Below the pieces are notes generated by a model, which saw only the letters and a list, made by a program, of their open reading frames with translations, searched no databases and had not been told where the DNA came from. From assembly GCA_902489075.1 (NCBI GenBank), contig CABTYO010000006.1, forward strand, positions 20,893-84,892: a DNA stretch of 64,000 bases, read 5' to 3'. The translations under genes and the position numbers were made by a program. The number at the start of each line of letters is the position of its first letter. Within the stretch, counting starts at the first letter, position 1. Of the stretch, positions 24,554-32,991 are shown one piece after another. Source of the stretch: an uncultured Faecalicatena sp. GTDB lineage: Bacteria > Bacillota > Clostridia > Lachnospirales > Lachnospiraceae.

Positions 24554-25780
24554 CTAATCTTCTTTTCTTCTCAGGATGTCGTATTGATCAGCTTTCTGGT
24601 CCAACCCTATATATAGTACTTGTTTTGGGTGCGGAGCACTCTCCTGGGAGTCTCCTTCTTCGTTGATGATTTTCAGGACTTTGGTCTCGATGTTCTGGCC
24701 GTCGGGCTTCATGATTTCTATGGTTTCGCCTACGGTGAATTTGTTTCGCTGTTCGATCTGGTACAGGCTGTCTTTTTCTTCGCCTATGATGCCCAGATAG
24801 GTGTATTCTTTGACGTAGGTGTTGCTATCGTAAATCTGGGTGGTCTCGTCAGGTTTGCCGAAGAAGAAACCGGTAGTGAACTGTCGGTAGGTGCAGTTGG
24901 AGATCTGCTCTAAGTACCAGGGCATGTTTTTCTGGTAGAGGGCAGGGTCCTTCTGGTAATCATCGATGGCTTTCCGGTAGGTACGGGCTACGGTGGCTAC
25001 GTAGAGGGCGGTCTTCATGCGGCCTTCTATTTTGAGGCTGTCGATTCCTGCTTCCAGAAGCTCCGGGATGTGCTCGATCATGCAGAGGTCTTTGGAGTTG
25101 AAGATGTAGGTTCCTCTTTCGTTTTCATAGACGGGCATGTACTCGCCGGGTCTTGTCTCTTCTACTACGGCATATTTCCAGCGGCACGGATGGGTGCAGG
25201 CTCCCTGGTTGGCATCACGGCCTGTAAAGTAATTACTGAGCAGGCAGCGGCCGGAATAGGAGATACACATGGCTCCGTGGACGAATGTCTCGATCTCCAG
25301 GTCCTCCGGGATGTTGGCGCGGAGTTCTTTTAATTCTTCTAAGGATAGTTCTCTTGCGGAGACAACACGGCTGGCGCCCTGTTTATACCAGAAGTTGTAG
25401 GTACCGTAGTTGGTATTGTTGGCCTGGGTGCTGATATGGCGCTCGATCTCGGGGCATACCTCTTTTGCAATCTCGAATACACCGGGATCGGCTATAATCA
25501 GTGCGTCCGGTTTGATTTCCTTTAATTCTTCGAAATATTCGCGCACTCCTGCCAGGTCATTGTTGTGAGCCAGAATGTTGGCTGTCACGTAGACTTTCAC
25601 ATCGTGTTCATGGGCGAATGCGATTCCTTCCCGCATATCCTCCATGGAAAAATTCTTTGCTTTTGCGCGCAGTCCAAAGGCTTCCCCGCCGATGTATACT
25701 GCATCTGCGCCGAAGATGACTGCTGTCTTTAATACTTCCAGGCTGCTTGCCGGAATTAATAACTCTGGGTGTCTTGCCAT
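24554..25780 (-). CDS. trhP: Peptidase U32-family tRNA hydroxylation protein (TrhP type)
   Basis: A 408-residue U32-family protein. Members close to this one (E. coli YegQ/TrhP, B. subtilis YrrN/YrrO) hydroxylate uridine 34 of tRNA using prephenate. The N-terminal barrel (HPELLIPASSLEVLKTAV, GADAVYIGG) and the cysteine-rich site CISYSGRCLLSNYFTGRDAN followed by GACTHPCRW are typical and could bind an iron-sulfur cluster. A C-terminal beta domain follows (GIIGEEKDSLYQIEQRNKFTVGE). It starts three bases after a TrmR-like methyltransferase, which would methylate the hydroxyl group that TrhP adds. Older annotations call it collagenase-like peptidase, for which there is no support here. Confidence 0.9.
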   Translation of the reverse strand: MARHPELLIPASSLEVLKTAVIFGADAVYIGGEAFGLRAKAKNFSMEDMREGIAFAHEHDVKVYVTANILAHNNDLAGVREYFEELKEIKPDALIIADPGVFEIAKEVCPEIERHISTQANNTNYGTYNFWYKQGASRVVSARELSLEELKELRANIPEDLEIETFVHGAMCISYSGRCLLSNYFTGRDANQGACTHPCRWKYAVVEETRPGEYMPVYENERGTYIFNSKDLCMIEHIPELLEAGIDSLKIEGRMKTALYVATVARTYRKAIDDYQKDPALYQKNMPWYLEQISNCTYRQFTTGFFFGKPDETTQIYDSNTYVKEYTYLGIIGEEKDSLYQIEQRNKFTVGETIEIMKPDGQNIETKVLKIINEEGDSQESAPHPKQVLYIGLDQKADQYDILRRKED

Positions 25781-25783
25781 GGT

Positions 25784-26434
25784 CTATTCCTTTCTTCTCT
25801 TCGTGCTGAGCGCCGCTCCGTCCCCTAAAGGCAGAATCGCCGTGGTCAGCTCTTCGTTATGCTTTAATTCATACAGATACTCCCGCATCCTGCTGTGGAT
25901 CGTCCGGTTACGGCGCTCTACAGCGAATCGGGACTCAATGATGTCCCCGTCCTGAAGCACATTATCGGACAGAAGCGTCCCGCCCGGCTCTAACAGTCTC
26001 ATGACTTCCGGCAGGTAATGGATATACTGTCCCTTGGCTGCATCCATGAAGATAAAATCATAGCTGCCCTCCAGTGTCTTCATGACTTCCAGAGCATCCC
26101 CCTCAATCAGGGTAATCTGCTCTTCTTTCCCCGCACGCCGGAAATTCTCTCTGGCAATTGGGATTCTTTTTTCATAATTTTCTATTGTTGTTATCCTGCA
26201 GCCTTCCGGCGCATTTTCACTCATCAATAACGCAGAGAAACCTACGGCAGTCCCCACTTCGAGTATGCGCATAGGTTTTTGTATAGTTAAAAGCACCTTT
26301 AGAAAGCTTTGCATTTCTTTTCGTATGATTGGTACATATGAATCTAATGCTTCTCTTTCTATGGTTTCCAATATTTTACTATTCTCTGTCTCTAAGGAAT
26401 TGATGAATGTAGTGATACGTTCATCTACTATCAT
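25784..26434 (-). CDS. trmR: O-methyltransferase, TrmR (YrrM)-like tRNA 5-hydroxyuridine methyltransferase
   Basis: A 216-residue SAM-dependent methyltransferase of the catechol O-methyltransferase-like family. SAM motif I is ILEVGTAVGFSALLMSE, motif II is ITTIENYEKRIPIARENF, and the metal/catalytic segment is FIFMDAAKGQYIHYL with DNVLQDGDI following. In B. subtilis YrrM (TrmR) converts 5-hydroxyuridine 34 to 5-methoxyuridine. The adjacent downstream U32 gene, three bases away, encodes the likely hydroxylase, which makes the TrmR assignment strong. It lies three bases after the RNase J gene, so the three should be co-transcribed. Confidence 0.88.
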   Translation of the reverse strand: MIVDERITTFINSLETENSKILETIEREALDSYVPIIRKEMQSFLKVLLTIQKPMRILEVGTAVGFSALLMSENAPEGCRITTIENYEKRIPIARENFRRAGKEEQITLIEGDALEVMKTLEGSYDFIFMDAAKGQYIHYLPEVMRLLEPGGTLLSDNVLQDGDIIESRFAVERRNRTIHSRMREYLYELKHNEELTTAILPLGDGAALSTKRRKE

Positions 26435-26437
26435 ATC

Positions 26438-28108
26438 TTACACATCCACATCCATAATTATCGGAATGATCATCGGACGTCTCTTTGTCTTCTTCCAGAT
26501 GTAATCATTCATCGTATCTCTGATCACCAGTTTGATCTTGTTCCAGTCAGCATGTCTGTTCTGCAGGCAGCGGTCCAGTGCGTCGGATACGACCTGGCGC
26601 GCTTCTTCCATCAGGCCTTCTGATTCACGCACATAGACGAATCCTCTGGATACGATATCCGGTCCTGCAAGCAGGCGGTTCGTTCCCTTTTCCAGTGTCA
26701 GCACAACGATCAGGATTCCATCCTCTGCCAGATGCTGTCTGTCCCGAAGCACGATATTGCCCACATCGCCGACTCCCAGTCCGTCTACCAGGATCGCTCC
26801 TGTGTGTACTTTATCTACAACCTTTGCTTCCTGGTCAGATAATTCCAGTACATCACCGGACTGAATGATAAATACATTCTCTTTCGGAATTCCCAGAGAG
26901 GCTGCGATTGCCGCATTAGCTTTTAAATGGCGGTATTCACCATGAACCGGAATCGCATACTTCGGCTTTACAAGAGAATAGATCAGCTTTAACTCCTCCT
27001 GGCAGGCATGTCCTGATACATGGGCATCCTGGAAGATGACATTCGCGCCTTTGGCTGACAGTTCATTGATGACCTTGGAAACAGACTTCTCATTACCAGG
27101 GATCGGGTTGGAGCTGAAGATGATCGTATCATTCGGCTGGATCGTCACCTTGCGGTGTACGTCTGCCGCCATACGGGACAGCGCCGCCATGGATTCTCCC
27201 TGGCTTCCTGTCGTGATCAGCACCATCTTCTCCGGCGGATAGTTCCGCATCTGGTCGATCTCGATCAGTGTATTCTCAGGCACATTCAGGTATCCAAGCT
27301 CCGATGCCGTGGAAATGATATTGACCATGCTCCGGCCCTCCACAACAACCTTGCGTCCGTACTTATAAGCAGAGTTAATGATCTGCTGTACACGGTCTAC
27401 GTTGGATGCGAATGTTGCAATAATAATACGGGTATTCTGGTGTTCTGCAAAGATATGGTCAAAGGTGATTCCCACAGTTCTTTCAGACTGGGTAAATCCT
27501 CTTCTCTCTGCATTCGTACTGTCTGACATCAGCGCCAGTACGCCCTTCTTTCCGATCTCAGCAAAACGCTGAAGGTCGATGGCATCTCCAAATACCGGAG
27601 TATAATCCACCTTAAAGTCACCTGTGTGCACAACGATACCTGCCGGTGAATAGATCGCCAGGGCAGATGCATCCTGAATACTGTGGTTCGTCTTGATGAA
27701 CTCGATCCGGAACTTGCCAAGGTTGATGGACTGTCCGTGGCGCACAACTTTTCTCTTCGTGCTGCGAAGCAGGTTGTGCTCTTTGAGCTTATTCTCAATA
27801 ATCCCCATGGTCAGCTTCGTTGTATAGAGCGGAAGATTCAGTTCCTTCAATACATACGGAAGAGCACCGATATGGTCCTCATGTCCATGAGTGATTACAA
27901 ATCCTTTTACTTTATCGATATTGTCCTTTAAATAAGTGACATCCGGTATGACCAGGTCGATTCCCAGCATATCGTCCTCCGGGAACGCAAGCCCGCAGTC
28001 TACTACAATAATACTGTCCTCGAATTCAAAGGCAGTAATATTCATTCCAATCTGTTCCAGGCCTCCCAATGGGATGATCCTGAGTTTTCCATTATTTTCT
28101 TTTTTCAA
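26438..28108 (-). CDS. rnjA: Ribonuclease J
   Basis: RNase J is a 5'-3' exonuclease and endonuclease for mRNA decay and rRNA maturation. The 556-residue protein has the metallo-beta-lactamase core with the zinc motif THGHEDHIGALPY, HTGDFKVDYTP, the beta-CASP region (ATFASNVDRVQQII, TTGSQGESMAAL) and VHGEYRHLKANA, then a C-terminal dimerisation domain. It lies 144 bases after fur and directly before trmR. I cannot tell RNase J1 from J2 with certainty. The complete metal motif favours the active J1 type. Confidence 0.95.
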   Translation of the reverse strand: MKKENNGKLRIIPLGGLEQIGMNITAFEFEDSIIVVDCGLAFPEDDMLGIDLVIPDVTYLKDNIDKVKGFVITHGHEDHIGALPYVLKELNLPLYTTKLTMGIIENKLKEHNLLRSTKRKVVRHGQSINLGKFRIEFIKTNHSIQDASALAIYSPAGIVVHTGDFKVDYTPVFGDAIDLQRFAEIGKKGVLALMSDSTNAERRGFTQSERTVGITFDHIFAEHQNTRIIIATFASNVDRVQQIINSAYKYGRKVVVEGRSMVNIISTASELGYLNVPENTLIEIDQMRNYPPEKMVLITTGSQGESMAALSRMAADVHRKVTIQPNDTIIFSSNPIPGNEKSVSKVINELSAKGANVIFQDAHVSGHACQEELKLIYSLVKPKYAIPVHGEYRHLKANAAIAASLGIPKENVFIIQSGDVLELSDQEAKVVDKVHTGAILVDGLGVGDVGNIVLRDRQHLAEDGILIVVLTLEKGTNRLLAGPDIVSRGFVYVRESEGLMEEARQVVSDALDRCLQNRHADWNKIKLVIRDTMNDYIWKKTKRRPMIIPIIMDVDV

Positions 28109-28252
28109 TAATTATACACCTCCATGTGTTTTATGTATTACTTTACGCGCATGAAAAAAAGAGCAATCCTCCGCCGCTTTTCCTTAACCGCCTGACATGT
28201 TCTGTACTGATTCTGTACTTATCTGACGTATCCTCTTTATAAAACCAGCGGA

Positions 28253-28714
28253 TTATTTGCTTTTATTTAAGCATTCTCTGCATTGTCCATAAAATTTAAG
28301 CTCGTGGTCCAGCACATGGAATCCGGTGTCCTCCTCGATATGACGTTCCAGTTCTTCCAGAAGGTCATCCTCAAAAGGCAGCACCTTGCCACATGTCCTG
28401 CATATCAGATGATGATGGTTATGCTTTGTATCACCTTCAAATAAATGTCCGATCTCATACCTGACACATCCGTCATCCAGATTAATGCGGTCCACCAGCT
28501 GCATTTCAAGAAGCAGTTGCAAAGTACGATAGACGGTAGCAAGTCCGATATCCGGATAATCAGCTCTGATCAGCTCATAGATATCCTCGGCCGCCATATG
28601 GCTGCCGCTGTTCTCTGCCAGCGTCTGCAAAACAAGCAGTCTCTGCCGCGTTACCTTTAATCCTTTTTCTCTTAATCTTTCTTTAAGCAGTTCCTGCACC
28701 TTTTCCTGTTTCAT
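28253..28714 (-). CDS. fur: Fur family metal-responsive repressor
   Basis: A 153-residue Fur-family regulator. The winged helix is at residues 10-80 (LREKGLKVTRQRLLVLQTLAE, HMAAEDIYELIRADYPDIGLATVYRTLQLL is the full span, read in two parts), followed by the metal-binding domain with HNHHHLICRTCGK and CRECL, two CxxC pairs that hold structural zinc. HHHLICR and the EIG..GDTKHNHHH layout favour Fur over PerR or Zur, without certainty. ATG 28714 is chosen because GGAG lies seven bases before it. It sits in the ireB-ruvX-DUF1292-fur order usual for Clostridia. Confidence 0.88.
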   Translation of the reverse strand: MKQEKVQELLKERLREKGLKVTRQRLLVLQTLAENSGSHMAAEDIYELIRADYPDIGLATVYRTLQLLLEMQLVDRINLDDGCVRYEIGHLFEGDTKHNHHHLICRTCGKVLPFEDDLLEELERHIEEDTGFHVLDHELKFYGQCRECLNKSK

Positions 28715-28770
28715 CGTCATACTCCAATTCATTTGCAGTAAGTAAATCTATTGTAAATGTCCTTTAGACT

Positions 28771-29031
28771 TTACATTTCAATGTCAACATCTTCAAGCAG
28801 TTCTTCAAAAACCTTGGAAACTGCCAGAAGTTCTGTATCATCTTCCACAACCTCGTATACGCTCTCTGCATCATCGGCAGAGCTTGTATCCTTAAGTATC
28901 AGGCATTCCGCGTCGTCTTCTTCCGAGTCTGTTACCAGTATGTATACAGCCCCGTTTAACTTTGTCTGTTCCAGAATAAAAAATTCTGCTGTCTCACAAG
29001 TATCCTCAAAGGTAAACTTAATCTTTTCCAT
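28771..29031 (-). CDS. DUF1292 family protein (YrzB-like)
   Basis: An 86-residue, strongly acidic protein (MEKIKFTFEDTCETAEFFIL, ILVTDSEEDDAECLILKD, YEVVEDDTELLAVSKVFEE). The pattern is that of DUF1292, small proteins regularly encoded after ireB and ruvX in Firmicutes. No function is established. There is no membrane segment or signal peptide. It lies 47 bases after ruvX and 56 bases before fur in the same direction, so it is very probably part of the same transcript. Confidence 0.9.
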   Translation of the reverse strand: MEKIKFTFEDTCETAEFFILEQTKLNGAVYILVTDSEEDDAECLILKDTSSADDAESVYEVVEDDTELLAVSKVFEELLEDVDIEM

Positions 29032-29078
29032 ATAAATATCCCCTTATTCCTGCGGCCCTGTTAAGCGCAGGTGAGTCA

Positions 29079-29537
29079 TCAGTCTTCCTGCGGCGTCTGG
29101 CTCTCTCTCTTTAAATAGACAGAGTCAAGATATCCCTGCAGTATAAACACCGCAGCGATCTTATCGATATACTTCTTCCGGTTCTCCCGTCTTACATTAC
29201 TTTCAATCAGAGTCCTCTCTGCCTCCACGGTCGTCAGCCTCTCGTCCCACATAATGACTTCCAGGCCTGTACGGCGCGTGAGCATATCACGAAACTCTAA
29301 AGATTTCTCCGCACGTTCCCCAATATCGTTATTCATATGCTTCGGAAAACCAAGCACGATCTTCTCTACCTCATATTCAGAAACCAGCTCCTCAATACGT
29401 GCCAGAGTACGTCTTAACTTGTTCTCCTCTTTTCTCTGAATTGTTTCGATTCCCTGAGCCGTAAGCCCCAGTGCATCACTGATCGCTACACCGACGGTCT
29501 TCGTCCCATAATCAAGCCCCATGATCCGCATCTTCAT
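29079..29537 (-). CDS. ruvX: RuvX/YqgF family RNase H-fold nuclease
   Basis: A 152-residue RNase H-fold protein, annotated in databases as putative pre-16S rRNA nuclease or Holliday junction resolvase. The catalytic strand MGLDYGTKTVGVAISD carries the first aspartate, KIVLGFPKHMNNDIGER is the central motif and WDERLTTVEAER holds the second acidic pair; DKIAAVFILQGYLD closes the domain. ATG 29537 overlaps the ireB stop (TAATG), so the genes are translationally coupled. ATG 29531 is an alternative. Confidence 0.93.
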   Translation of the reverse strand: MKMRIMGLDYGTKTVGVAISDALGLTAQGIETIQRKEENKLRRTLARIEELVSEYEVEKIVLGFPKHMNNDIGERAEKSLEFRDMLTRRTGLEVIMWDERLTTVEAERTLIESNVRRENRKKYIDKIAAVFILQGYLDSVYLKRESQTPQED

Positions 29538-29800
29538 TATTCCCATGAATTGTGCGCGATATACGCTTTTAACAACTCTTCTACCAATTCGTCTCTCTCC
29601 ACCTTCATCACAAGGCTTCTTGCTCCGTTGTAGCTTGTAATGTAGGTCGGGTCACCTGACATAATATAACCGACGATCTGGTTCACCGGATTATATCCTT
29701 TCTCCTTCAGTGCCTTGAACACGATCTCCAGAATATCCTTTGCGGAAATCTGTGGTCCGGGTTCTACCTGAAAGAACTGGGTATTGCTTAAATCACTCAT
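29537..29800 (-). CDS. ireB: IreB family regulatory phosphoprotein
   Basis: An 87-residue UPF0297 protein. In Enterococcus, IreB is phosphorylated by the PASTA kinase IreK and lowers cephalosporin resistance. The family signature is clear: LKEKGYNPVNQIVGYIMSGD and PTYITSYNGARSLV. The N-terminus MSDLSNTQFF contains serine and threonine residues, where phosphorylation occurs in the characterised protein. No kinase is encoded in the window. It is the first gene after the promoter at 29869-29898 and is coupled to ruvX. Confidence 0.95.
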   Translation of the reverse strand: MSDLSNTQFFQVEPGPQISAKDILEIVFKALKEKGYNPVNQIVGYIMSGDPTYITSYNGARSLVMKVERDELVEELLKAYIAHNSWE

Positions 29801-29868
29801 TTCTTTTCCTCCATTTTGTGTCTTTCATAATCTTGTGTTATTAGTATCAAACTAACATGACAATATCC

Positions 29869-29898
29869 TATCTACAATTCTAATATAAACGTTGTCAA
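29869..29898 (-). promoter_or_regulatory. Promoter before ireB
   Basis: On the minus strand TTGACA (29893-29898), an 18-base spacer and TAGATA (29869-29874). It begins three bases after the mtaB stop codon. Confidence 0.55.
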
Positions 29899-29901
29899 AA
29901 T

Positions 29902-31269
29902 TCAATGTATAATTTGTAAATCATTTTCAATTTCAACTTTTACGATACAATTCTGCAGATTTTCATCCCTGTCTAGTGCAATTTTCATATACTCCTTCGT
30001 ATGGCCGACCTGCATTATCTTTCCATTGACCAGTGCCTCTTCCTCCACGAGCACCTCCACCGCTTTCCCGATGAAGCTTTCCTCGAATCTGCGGCGGTTC
30101 ACTTCGTTTAATGCAAGCAGCACATCACTCCTGGCCGCCTTGACCTGCTCAGGCACCTGATTTTCCATCACTGCTGCCTTCGTCCCATGGCGTTTGGAAT
30201 ACTTGAAAATATGAGTCTCATAAAATCCCACTTTTTCTACAAATGCCCTGGATTCCTCGAACTCCTCATCTGTCTCTCCCGGGAATCCGGTGATCACATC
30301 TGTGGTCAGTGCCGGATTGTCAAAATATTTCCGCAGAAGCTGGCATTTCTCATAATACTCGGCACTCGTATATCTTCTGTTCATTCTCTTTAAGGTAGCA
30401 TCACACCCGCTCTGCAGGGAAAGATGGAAATGCGGGCACATCTTCGGCAGAGACGCGATTGTCCGGGTAAATTCTTCGGTAATGATCCTTGGCTCCAGAG
30501 AGCCCAGCCGGATCCTTCTGATTCCTTCGATCTCATGGACAGCGAGGATCAGTGACAGCAGATTTACATTTTCCTCTGTAAAATCGATTCCATAGGAACT
30601 TAAGTGGATCCCCGTCAGGACCACCTCCTGATAACCATTGTCCGCCAGGCGGCTGACCTCTTTTACCACATCTTCTAATCTGCGGCTGCGGACGCGTCCC
30701 CGTGCATACGGAATGATGCAGTAGGAGCAGAACTGGTTGCACCCGTCCTGAACCTTAATATAAGCCCTTGTATGCTCTCCCGTCCTGGAAAGCTGAAGGT
30801 CCTCATACTCCTTTGTATGATTGATGTCGATCATCTCAAGAAGTTTGTCCTTAATTCCCTTACAGGCTTCTTTCTGCTCTTCCCGGCAGTCCTCCTGATT
30901 CTCTTCCCGCTTATCTCCCTGATGAGCTTTCTCATATTCTTCAAGGATTGCGATCAGATCCTGCTTCTTATTGTTGCCAATAACGATATCGATGCACGGA
31001 TCGATCTCCTGCTTCTCCTCCTGCGCCTGCACATAGCAGCCTGCAGCGACCACCACGGCAGCCGGATTCATCTTTCTTGCGCGGTGCAGCATCTGTCTGG
31101 ACTTGCGGTCCGCAATGTTGGTTACCGTGCAGGTGTTGATAATATAAATATCCGCCCCTTCTTTAAACGGCACGATCTCATACCCTGCCTTTTCCAGCAT
31201 TTCCTGCATCGCCTCTGTTTCATATGCATTCACTTTACACCCTAAATTGTGCAGTGCAGCTTTCTTCAT
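29902..31269 (-). CDS. mtaB: tRNA t6A37 methylthiotransferase MtaB
   Basis: MtaB adds a methylthio group to threonylcarbamoyl-adenosine 37 of ANN-decoding tRNAs. The 455-residue radical-SAM enzyme has an N-terminal MTTase domain with three cluster cysteines (HNLGCKVNAYE, INTCTVTN, AAGCYVQ), the radical-SAM motif DGCNQFCSYCIIPYARG and a C-terminal TRAM domain (FEESFIGKAVEVLVEEE). CKVNAYE after the first cysteine marks MtaB rather than MiaB. An acidic insert of about 30 residues (AHQGDKREENQEDCREEQ) between the two catalytic domains looks lineage-specific. Confidence 0.95.
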   Translation of the reverse strand: MKKAALHNLGCKVNAYETEAMQEMLEKAGYEIVPFKEGADIYIINTCTVTNIADRKSRQMLHRARKMNPAAVVVAAGCYVQAQEEKQEIDPCIDIVIGNNKKQDLIAILEEYEKAHQGDKREENQEDCREEQKEACKGIKDKLLEMIDINHTKEYEDLQLSRTGEHTRAYIKVQDGCNQFCSYCIIPYARGRVRSRRLEDVVKEVSRLADNGYQEVVLTGIHLSSYGIDFTEENVNLLSLILAVHEIEGIRRIRLGSLEPRIITEEFTRTIASLPKMCPHFHLSLQSGCDATLKRMNRRYTSAEYYEKCQLLRKYFDNPALTTDVITGFPGETDEEFEESRAFVEKVGFYETHIFKYSKRHGTKAAVMENQVPEQVKAARSDVLLALNEVNRRRFEESFIGKAVEVLVEEEALVNGKIMQVGHTKEYMKIALDRDENLQNCIVKVEIENDLQIIH

Positions 31270-31310
31270 AAAATTTATTCTCCTATTTCCTTGTTTTTCC
31301 TCTTTGTTTC

Positions 31311-31339
31311 TTGACTTTTAAACTATCATCTCGTAGAAT
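31311..31339 (+). promoter_or_regulatory. Promoter of the HPr-like gene
   Basis: TTGACT (31311-31316), a 17-base spacer and TAGAAT (31334-31339), 50 bases before the start codon. Confidence 0.75.
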
Positions 31340-31389
31340 ATACATGAGGCGAAGAGCCTGACACATGTATAAATAAGGAGGGATTACCG

Positions 31390-31623
31390 ATGAAGACAGT
31401 ACAGATTTCTTTAAACTCAATCGACAAAGTAAAATCATTTGTAAATGAAATTACAAAATTTGATAATGACTTTGATTTAGTATCCGGAAGATATGTGATA
31501 GATGCCAAATCAATCATGGGAATTTTCAGTCTTGACTTATCCAAGCCAATCGAACTGAACATCCACGCCGAGGGGAATGCAGAAGATATTCTGAATGCCC
31601 TGGATGCATACATCATCAAATAA
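31390..31623 (+). CDS. HPr family protein lacking the active-site histidine
   Basis: A 77-residue protein with the HPr fold pattern: VQISLNSIDKVKSFVNEI, then KSIMGIFSLDLSKPIELNIH and AEDILNALDAYII. The conserved GLHARP segment with phosphoacceptor His15 is missing; its place reads SIDKVKS. The regulatory-serine region KSIMG (S41, equal to Ser46 of HPr) is retained. It therefore cannot act as a normal PTS phosphocarrier, but like B. subtilis Crh it could be a serine-phosphorylated partner of CcpA or another protein. It is monocistronic with its own promoter and terminator and has GGAGG before ATG. No PTS enzyme is nearby. Confidence 0.85.
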   Translation: MKTVQISLNSIDKVKSFVNEITKFDNDFDLVSGRYVIDAKSIMGIFSLDLSKPIELNIHAEGNAEDILNALDAYIIK

Positions 31624-31642
31624 TCAGTACATTTACAAGAAA

Positions 31643-31673
31643 GAGCTGTCTCAAAGGAGGCAGCCCTTTTTTT
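31643..31673. terminator. Terminator between the HPr-like gene and thiI
   Basis: GCTGTCTC and GAGGCAGC pair around four bases, and the right arm runs into CCCTTTTTTT. The left side is A-rich, so it can also act on thiI read-through. Confidence 0.8.
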
Positions 31674-31689
31674 GACCTTTTTCTCTCTT

Positions 31690-32874
31690 TTATGGTTTTA
31701 CCATGATCACTTCTGTTGTCTCGATCGCCGTCTTCATCAGTTCATCGATCTTCTCAGAAAGCTTCTCCTCTGATTTCTCGATCCTCTCCAGATTCGGCTT
31801 GGTCACCGGATGCTTGGCCACAAAGATCGTACAGCAGTCCTCGAACGGCTGGATGGAAGTCTCATAAGTATCGATCTTCTCTGAGATCTCCACAATCTCG
31901 CGCTTGTCGAACCCGATCAGCGGACGGTAAACCGGCAGTGTACATACTGCATTCGTCGCCGCAAGGCTCTGCATCGTCTGGCTTGCCACCTGTCCGATAC
32001 TCTCTCCTGTGATGAGTCCCAGACAGCCCTTTTCTTTTGCAAAATGCTCCGCAATCTTCATCATATAACGGCGCATGATAATCGTCAGTTCCTCATGCGG
32101 GCACTTCTCGTAGATGTAGAGCTGGATATCTGTAAAGTTAACCACATGCAGCTCGATCGGTCCTGCATATCTGGACACCAGCTTCGCCAGGTCTACTACC
32201 TTCTCCTTGGCGCGCTCACTCGTATACGGCGGTGCGTGGAAATAAGTTGCCTTTAAGCCCACACCACGCTTTGAGATCATATAGCCAGCTACCGGGCTGT
32301 CGATCCCGCCTGATAATAAAAGCATGGCATTCCCATTGGTGCCAACCGGCATCCCGCCTGGTCCCGGGATAATCTCGGAATACAGGTAGATCTCTTCTCT
32401 GACTTCCACATTCAGCCGGATATCCGGATTGTGTACGTCCACCTTCATCCCCGGAAATGCATCCAGGATCACACCGCCTAATTCGCAGTTGATCTCCATG
32501 GAGGTCATCGGGTACTGCTTGCGGCTCCTGCGTGCCTCCACCTTGAAGGTCTGGTTCCCCTCCGGGTACATCTCCCTCATGTAGGAGAGGACGTCCTCTT
32601 TCAGCTGTTCAAAGCCCTGGTCCTCAACCCGCACGACCGGACAGATTCCCACGATACCGAAGACTCTCTTTAACGCTTCGATGGTCTCTTCATAGTCATA
32701 TTCGCCTTCACAATCCACATACACTCTGCCCTGTGCCTTGTGTACATAAAACTCTCCGTCCGCCTCTTTTAATGCAAAACGGATCTGACGCACCAGTGCA
32801 TCCTCGAACAGATATCTGTTCTTTCCCTTTATGCCGATTTCCCCGTATTTAATCAAAAATGAATGAAATCTCAT
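31690..32874 (-). CDS. thiI: tRNA 4-thiouridine synthase ThiI
   Basis: ThiI adenylates uridine 8 of tRNA and inserts sulfur. The 394-residue protein has an N-terminal ferredoxin-like region, a THUMP domain at about 60-165 (VRVEDQGFEQLKEDVLSYM) and the PP-loop ATPase domain with LLLSGGIDSPVAGYMISKRG. It lacks the C-terminal rhodanese domain of the E. coli enzyme, as is usual in Firmicutes, where sulfur comes directly from a dedicated cysteine desulfurase. Such a gene lies 117 bases upstream, and the two form a working pair. Confidence 0.96.
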   Translation of the reverse strand: MRFHSFLIKYGEIGIKGKNRYLFEDALVRQIRFALKEADGEFYVHKAQGRVYVDCEGEYDYEETIEALKRVFGIVGICPVVRVEDQGFEQLKEDVLSYMREMYPEGNQTFKVEARRSRKQYPMTSMEINCELGGVILDAFPGMKVDVHNPDIRLNVEVREEIYLYSEIIPGPGGMPVGTNGNAMLLLSGGIDSPVAGYMISKRGVGLKATYFHAPPYTSERAKEKVVDLAKLVSRYAGPIELHVVNFTDIQLYIYEKCPHEELTIIMRRYMMKIAEHFAKEKGCLGLITGESIGQVASQTMQSLAATNAVCTLPVYRPLIGFDKREIVEISEKIDTYETSIQPFEDCCTIFVAKHPVTKPNLERIEKSEEKLSEKIDELMKTAIETTEVIMVKP

Positions 32875-32991
32875 ATTTCTCTCCTTTGTCTGCCTGTTCC
32901 GGGCACTTTTAGCCCGGAACCCTTTTATACTGCTGTTACAGCCCAGGTAACGCGGGTATTCGCAATCCGCTGCGCTGCCTGCTGTTTGTAC

